A DNA stretch of 64,000 nucleotides from an uncultured Clostridia bacterium (GTDB taxonomy: Bacteria > Bacillota > Clostridia > Monoglobales > Monoglobaceae), in NCBI GenBank assembly GCA_947625905.1, contig CANQQJ010000006.1, forward strand, positions 1 to 64,000, written 5' to 3'. Positions within the stretch are counted from its first letter, which is position 1. Each line of letters opens with the position of its first letter. Under the pieces are notes generated by a model. The model was given only the letters and a program-made list of their open reading frames with translations, made no database searches and was not told where the DNA came from. Below, in pieces: positions 59,297 to 64,000 of this stretch. Both the position numbers and the translations under genes were made by a program.

Positions 59297-62200
59297 TTAA
59301 TTCTCCGCATCGGCATTTTCGGTATTTTCGACGCTCTCGTCGTTCAACGTCCGCAAAAAGGTCATCAATGACGCGTTGAACTGAGCCGACTCGGCTCTTG
59401 TCAACATCGCTTGCGGTTCAAAAAATCCGTCCGAACCCTGTAATAAGCCGAGCTTTTTCATCATGTAGACCGACTCGTACGCGAAAGTTGAAATTTCACT
59501 ATCATCCTTAAACAATGCTGTGTCCTCGTTTTGAGCTTCAATTCCGGCGGAATTCAGCATGCGCGCCGCCATAACGGCGATGTCCTGCCTTATTATATTG
59601 GTTCCGACACCGAATTCGGTTTCGCTGACACCTTTTACTATGCCGAGCTCCGCGGCGGTCAATACGTAAGGCGCGTACCATTCATTTTCGACCACATCGG
59701 AGAATATATTATCTGCGGATACAAGGTCCGTGTCTGTTGCCAAGATCAGCATTTTGACAAATTCTTCCCTGGTTACGGGAGCTTCCGGATTAAATCTTCC
59801 CGTTCCGTCGCCGTTTACAACACCGCTCAGCGACAGCGTCTCTACAGCGTCATAATACCACGCATCGGCCGGCACATCAATGTAGCGTATTCCCGGCTGC
59901 CTGCCCGGCGCCGCGGTCGGTTCGGCTCCAAACACGGTTCCGGGCTCCACGCTTCCGATAAATCCGCCGTTAGACGAATTTTCGCTGCCGCTTATTCCGC
60001 CGTATCCGCCGCCGAATCCGCTTCCTCCTCCGCCGCCGACAACGGCGGGGCCGTTCGAGCCGGATGTGCCTTCAACATAGACCTTAAACGTCTTAACCAG
60101 CCCCGTTCCTTCGGCTGTCACGGTAAGGGTGACAGTTGTGCTTTTTGCGGGGCGAGTGACTCTTCCGTCCGGAGAGATTATTTCGGGATTCGACGATGTC
60201 CATTTTAACTTGGTTCCGTTGGCCCCAGTATCGGGAAGCGTGATATCCGAACCTGATGTCGCCTCGTCAACCGTCAGGCTTTCAAGGTCGATTTCCGCCT
60301 TAGTCTCTTCGTCCGCGTTCAGATAAACTTTTATCTCACCTATCTTTACCGATTCCGCATTGCATTTGTCGATCGTAAATCGGATGCAGCGCGCGGATCG
60401 GATCGAATCGGGCTTTATAAGCCTTGAGAACTCATCCGTTATGCTTCCGCTCTTGAGTTCGTTCCAGTTGACATTATCATCCGAGATCTCGATCTTGTAA
60501 TCCTTTATTCCCGACGACGGCTCGTGAATATATATCGCGTTGAAAAATGTCTTGGCGCCAAAATCCAAAACGATATTTTGTTCGCGCAGTCTTGTGCTTG
60601 TAACTTCATACAGCGAGTTTATGTCGTTGTCGTTTACGTTTTCTTTCGGATAGGAGAGCGACTCAAGCGCGCTGCCGCTTACGGCGGCCTTCGGCGCGAT
60701 ATTTTTTGACTCGTCGCAGTCCACGGCTATCGTCATATCGCGCGACACGGATATCTCCGGATAGGCCGCGTCGGATACAGTGAGCGTTAATGTGGCAAAA
60801 TCGAGTAATTCGGGCCGTGTCACAACACCGGTGTCCGTGATCAGCGAAGCGCTGCTCGTGCTCCATTTTGCATTTGCTTCGGTTATTGTATCGGTACTTA
60901 GCTCAACATCCGCGTTGACATATCTGTTCTTTAAGCTTTCGAAATAATCAATGTTATCAATGTTTATCATGAGCATTGAATACGCGTCCGCTTCAATTTT
61001 GACCGATGCGTTTATTGAGCTGTTTGTCAGCGCGTAACCCGCGAAATCATCTGCGTCGTTCAAGACTCGTATATAGTCGCAGACGAGCTCTCCGTTCAGC
61101 CATATCGCCGCGCGGCCTTTTTCGGGGATCATTTGCACCTTGATCTCAACGCTGTCGCCGCTGCTCAGCGGATATTTTTTCCTTTGAGAAGCGTAGTATT
61201 CAAAATATACTCCATCCTCGGCGGCAACAATATCCAGCGCAGACTTACCATCGGAATCGATCAAGCTGATCGTTCCGGTTTCACCGCTCTTTTCAAATGT
61301 CAGAATGCTGAGGGATGATCCGGTCATTTTGATATTGCTGTAATCTCCGACGTTAATCGGGTCCTTATCGGACATCAGCTGCTTTGTATCGCTCAGGATC
61401 TCATAAGGTGTGCGCCGTTTAAGCGTTAAATTATACTCCTTGGATATGCCGCTTTTTGAGGCCGTGATAGTAACGGGAGTATCCTGTGTCAAAAGCGCGC
61501 TTGGGTTGATCTTTCCGTCGTTTCCGATAAGGCTTGTGTTTGACGACGACCATACAATACCGTCAATGCTCGGCAGATCCAGATCATATCGGATGTCGTC
61601 GTAAGGCTGACAGGTTATCAATCCGATGGTGTTGATCTCATACTTGGCAAGCTCCTCGTCATTGAGCGCGGCGCGTATCGTCAGATGAAAATCCTTGCGC
61701 ACGATCGGCGGCAGCTCTGAATCTGGATCCGATATATATGCCGACAGAGTCGCTTCCGTGGGCGTTTCCTTATGGAACACTTCGCGGGTCTGCAAATCTA
61801 TCTGATCCGTGTCCGCTGTCCAGATCACGTCATATTTGTCATTCAGCTTTTTGGGCAGTGCCTTTATAAATCCCGACAAGCTATCGGGCTCCGATGTTAT
61901 CATATCCATCGTGATCCCGTCCGCCGCGCCGCACACCGAATTCTGCGCTGCAATTTCCTCATGCTCGATCTCAACGATCTTTGCGCCTTTAACGGTAACG
62001 CTGTCACCGTTGACATTGCTTTCATTCAGTCCAATCCTTACAGAATTGAACATATACTCGTCGGAATTCGGTATAGTGTTGCAGAACGGATATGCGATAT
62101 TGTTGAGCAGCGTGTCGCCGTCATACACCCATATCTGCCTGTTAATTGTGTCGATTCGCAGAGTTAATTTTCTCAAAGTTCCGATATCGCTCGCTATCGT

Positions 62201-64000
62201 GACTGTCGAATGATCCTCCGGCGTGGCGCGGTATGAGAAGGTAAGGCTGTTTTGAGAATAGTTAAACTCGCCCGCGCTGTAGAAGCTGTTGTCATTTTTG
62301 TAACCCAGCGCAACGGTAATCGGAGCCGATGAATCAACCGACGCCGAAGTCTCGATCGAAACATCATATATTCCCTTATAGTCGCGGATCAATGTTTCTG
62401 TCCGGACGTCCTCCTTTTTCGGGCTGTACAGATCAACATACGCGTAATAGCACGAATTGCCGTTTGCCGCTTCCGGATTTTCGGGGTCAGCCGTCTTTTT
62501 GACCGTCACGCCGTTTTCGTCAACACTGTACTCGCCCTCGGCTCTTCCGCTTACATCACGGAATGACCAGTCTATAAGGTCTTTCTCGGAAGTATAGCTT
62601 CTGTTCAGTATCTCTGTTTTTTCATAACCTGCCACAGCGGGAACAGTCAGCCGATAGTTTTTCGAAAAACGATAGTCTCCCTGCGAAACCAATGCGGTAA
62701 TTGTCACTTCGGCGTCCTCTACCCAAGGAGAAACGCTTCCGTCTGTGCCGACGATGCCCTCATTTGTGCTTGACCATACTACGCCCGGTATGCTCGGTAT
62801 GCTCAAATTATCCGTTACCCGATATGGATCGGCGGTCAGCGTTTCTGGCAGGCTGTCCACAACGGCCATTGCCTTTTTATACTCCTCGTCATCGGGAACT
62901 GCGTATTGCGTAAGCTTTACCTTGCTGAAATGAACGTCCGATCCGACACCCATTCTGTACATATGGATCAGCTTTATTCCGTTAAAATATTTTGCCTCGG
63001 AATAGAATGATGCCGACAGATGCTCAGAGTCTCCGCACCATGTTGTTACCGATTGAGTCTCTGTGTTAATGCGGGCATGCAGCACCGCGGTTTCATTATT
63101 GTTGCCGTAAGCGAAATTGTTTTTTCCGTACTCGCTGGTATTCAGTGAGCTTTTGCTCAGCGGCTGTATGTTCGAAGCCTGCAGTCGGTACTGCACGGGA
63201 CCGACCTGGATCGCCATCGGGTTGTCCTCGGCTCCGCTTCCGATATTCATGGTGAAATATCCCGCGGTTTTTGAACCGGTATAACTGTCCGGCCATATAG
63301 TATCCGCTATGTTGTAATCAAACTGCAGCTCAAGCTCGTAATCTCCGAAAAACCTTGTTGTGGTAACGCTGGTTCGGTTTGCGTCGTCCTTCGCGAGCGT
63401 TCCCGTAAAGATCGCCGCAAGCGCGTTAGCGGTTCTGGTGTTCGCCGCGTCTCCCGTAGTAGGCGACGACAGTATTTGCTTTACTCTCGGACCGCCGTCT
63501 TTCGCGGATACATCAAGGTATTCGGAATCGGCTCCCGTCCAATCGGTCAGCTGACCCATATCCGTATACTGCGTCAGATCCTGATCCAGTATCACAAGGC
63601 CGCTTCCCGCAGGCTCGGTCGGCGCCGCGGTCGGTGTTTCGGTCGGCTTGGTCAAAGGCGTCGCGTTCGGATAGGCCGTCGGACCTTCGGCCGGAGGCGG
63701 TCCTGCCTTAACTGTCAGATAATAGTTCTTCTCAATTTGATATTCTCCCTGCGTGATCGTCGCGGTCAAAACCGCCTCGGCGTCATTTTCACTGCGGCTG
63801 ATCTTTCCGTCCGCGCCGATAACGCTCTCGTTTGAGCTTGACCATACAACGCCTTCAACAGCTTCCGGCATGTTCAGATCTTTTGTTACACTGTTTGGCG
63901 TATCGCTGCCTGCCGTAAGTGTTTTCGGCAGAGCGTTTAAGATTTGCAGCAGCTTTGCATAATCTTCATCCTGCGGATCGGCATATTTTGTTATCTTAAC
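59297..64000 (-). CDS. Giant SLH-anchored multi-module protein with atrophied Ig, jelly-roll and F5/8C domains (partial, 5' end off window)
   Basis: The frame is open to the right edge, so at least 1567 residues are present and the true start is outside; the ATG at 63871 lies inside a module and is not the start. Repeated units: short aBig-like Ig domains (LPKTLTAGS...GVVWSSSNES, LPETLTADP...GVVWSSTNEG, IDGIVWSSSNTS) alternate with jelly-roll modules (nt about 63590-62910, 62625-61970 and 61400-60960). A discoidin-like F5/8C domain follows (60715-60310; KNIAPKAAVSGSALESL, FGAKTFFNAIYIHEPSSGIKDYKIEIS), then another Ig, a Gly-rich linker and three SLH repeats (59890-59345; VTREEFVKMLILAT, IIRQDIAVMAARML, LTRAESAQFNASLM). 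A Pro/Thr linker is at 63710-63590. No catalytic centre is seen; one may lie off window. Probably a surface polysaccharide-binding or scaffold protein cotranscribed with the lyase (64-nt gap). Confidence 0.83.
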   Translation of the reverse strand, partial: VKITKYADPQDEDYAKLLQILNALPKTLTAGSDTPNSVTKDLNMPEAVEGVVWSSSNESVIGADGKISRSENDAEAVLTATITQGEYQIEKNYYLTVKAGPPPAEGPTAYPNATPLTKPTETPTAAPTEPAGSGLVILDQDLTQYTDMGQLTDWTGADSEYLDVSAKDGGPRVKQILSSPTTGDAANTRTANALAAIFTGTLAKDDANRTSVTTTRFFGDYELELQFDYNIADTIWPDSYTGSKTAGYFTMNIGSGAEDNPMAIQVGPVQYRLQASNIQPLSKSSLNTSEYGKNNFAYGNNNETAVLHARINTETQSVTTWCGDSEHLSASFYSEAKYFNGIKLIHMYRMGVGSDVHFSKVKLTQYAVPDDEEYKKAMAVVDSLPETLTADPYRVTDNLSIPSIPGVVWSSTNEGIVGTDGSVSPWVEDAEVTITALVSQGDYRFSKNYRLTVPAVAGYEKTEILNRSYTSEKDLIDWSFRDVSGRAEGEYSVDENGVTVKKTADPENPEAANGNSCYYAYVDLYSPKKEDVRTETLIRDYKGIYDVSIETSASVDSSAPITVALGYKNDNSFYSAGEFNYSQNSLTFSYRATPEDHSTVTIASDIGTLRKLTLRIDTINRQIWVYDGDTLLNNIAYPFCNTIPNSDEYMFNSVRIGLNESNVNGDSVTVKGAKIVEIEHEEIAAQNSVCGAADGITMDMITSEPDSLSGFIKALPKKLNDKYDVIWTADTDQIDLQTREVFHKETPTEATLSAYISDPDSELPPIVRKDFHLTIRAALNDEELAKYEINTIGLITCQPYDDIRYDLDLPSIDGIVWSSSNTSLIGNDGKINPSALLTQDTPVTITASKSGISKEYNLTLKRRTPYEILSDTKQLMSDKDPINVGDYSNIKMTGSSLSILTFEKSGETGTISLIDSDGKSALDIVAAEDGVYFEYYASQRKKYPLSSGDSVEIKVQMIPEKGRAAIWLNGELVCDYIRVLNDADDFAGYALTNSSINASVKIEADAYSMLMINIDNIDYFESLKNRYVNADVELSTDTITEANAKWSTSSASLITDTGVVTRPELLDFATLTLTVSDAAYPEISVSRDMTIAVDCDESKNIAPKAAVSGSALESLSYPKENVNDNDINSLYEVTSTRLREQNIVLDFGAKTFFNAIYIHEPSSGIKDYKIEISDDNVNWNELKSGSITDEFSRLIKPDSIRSARCIRFTIDKCNAESVKIGEIKVYLNADEETKAEIDLESLTVDEATSGSDITLPDTGANGTKLKWTSSNPEIISPDGRVTRPAKSTTVTLTVTAEGTGLVKTFKVYVEGTSGSNGPAVVGGGGGSGFGGGYGGISGSENSSNGGFIGSVEPGTVFGAEPTAAPGRQPGIRYIDVPADAWYYDAVETLSLSGVVNGDGTGRFNPEAPVTREEFVKMLILATDTDLVSADNIFSDVVENEWYAPYVLTAAELGIVKGVSETEFGVGTNIIRQDIAVMAARMLNSAGIEAQNEDTALFKDDSEISTFAYESVYMMKKLGLLQGSDGFFEPQAMLTRAESAQFNASLMTFLRTLNDESVENTENADAEN

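Overview
The window looks like part of the chromosome of an anaerobic, low-to-mid GC Gram-positive bacterium of the class Clostridia. Supporting signs are S-layer homology (SLH) triplets on large secreted proteins, lipoprotein-type solute-binding proteins, two carbohydrate ABC importers without their own ATPase, AraC and YesN-type regulators, AGGAGG-type ribosome binding sites and TTGACA/TATAAT promoters. Nearly every gene concerns complex carbohydrate capture and sugar or uronate metabolism, so this reads as a Gram-positive polysaccharide utilisation region, perhaps from a gut or plant-litter fermenter. The lineage is inference; SLH-anchored carbohydrate enzymes are known from, for example, pectin-degrading Clostridia.

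Layout: (1) 1-21512, all minus strand: two secreted clan-A glycoside hydrolases, two SLH surface proteins, an ABC importer (binding lipoprotein plus two permeases), two related secreted beta-module proteins and a cytoplasmic GH5-like enzyme. (2) 21882-27327: an AraC regulator, a regulator with a LacI-like sensor and a C-terminal HTH, and a divergent DUF5107/TPR protein. (3) 27529-38065: two mirrored oxidoreductase cassettes. Each has a Gfo/Idh/MocA enzyme, a zinc-less MDR enzyme and a PIG3-like quinone oxidoreductase, and each is driven divergently from its own AraC gene. Cassette A adds an SDR and an amidohydrolase; cassette B adds a metallo-beta-lactamase-fold hydrolase. (4) 38066-41466: decayed DNA around an intact FAD-dependent oxidoreductase, with fragments of a terminase, a Fic protein, a glycerol-1-phosphate dehydrogenase, an AraC gene and the metallo-hydrolase. 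(5) 41467-52790, minus strand: a second ABC importer followed by an RraA-like protein, SDR, GH105 hydrolase, hydroxyacid dehydrogenase, zinc MDR, KduD-like dehydrogenase, GDPD and glycerol-1-phosphate dehydrogenase. (6) 53034-64000, minus strand: a membrane YesN-type regulator, an SLH-anchored heparinase II/III-like lyase and a giant SLH-anchored multi-module protein that runs off the right edge.

Working model: SLH proteins and secreted hydrolases or lyases hold and cut a uronate-containing polysaccharide at the cell surface. The two importers bring in oligosaccharides. Cytoplasmic GH105 and GH5-like enzymes finish depolymerisation, and KduD, MDR, SDR and hydroxyacid dehydrogenases process the (unsaturated) uronates. 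The twin cassettes probably oxidise and open particular sugars or glycosides whose identity the sequence does not reveal. No tRNA, rRNA, CRISPR array, origin or intact insertion sequence was seen.
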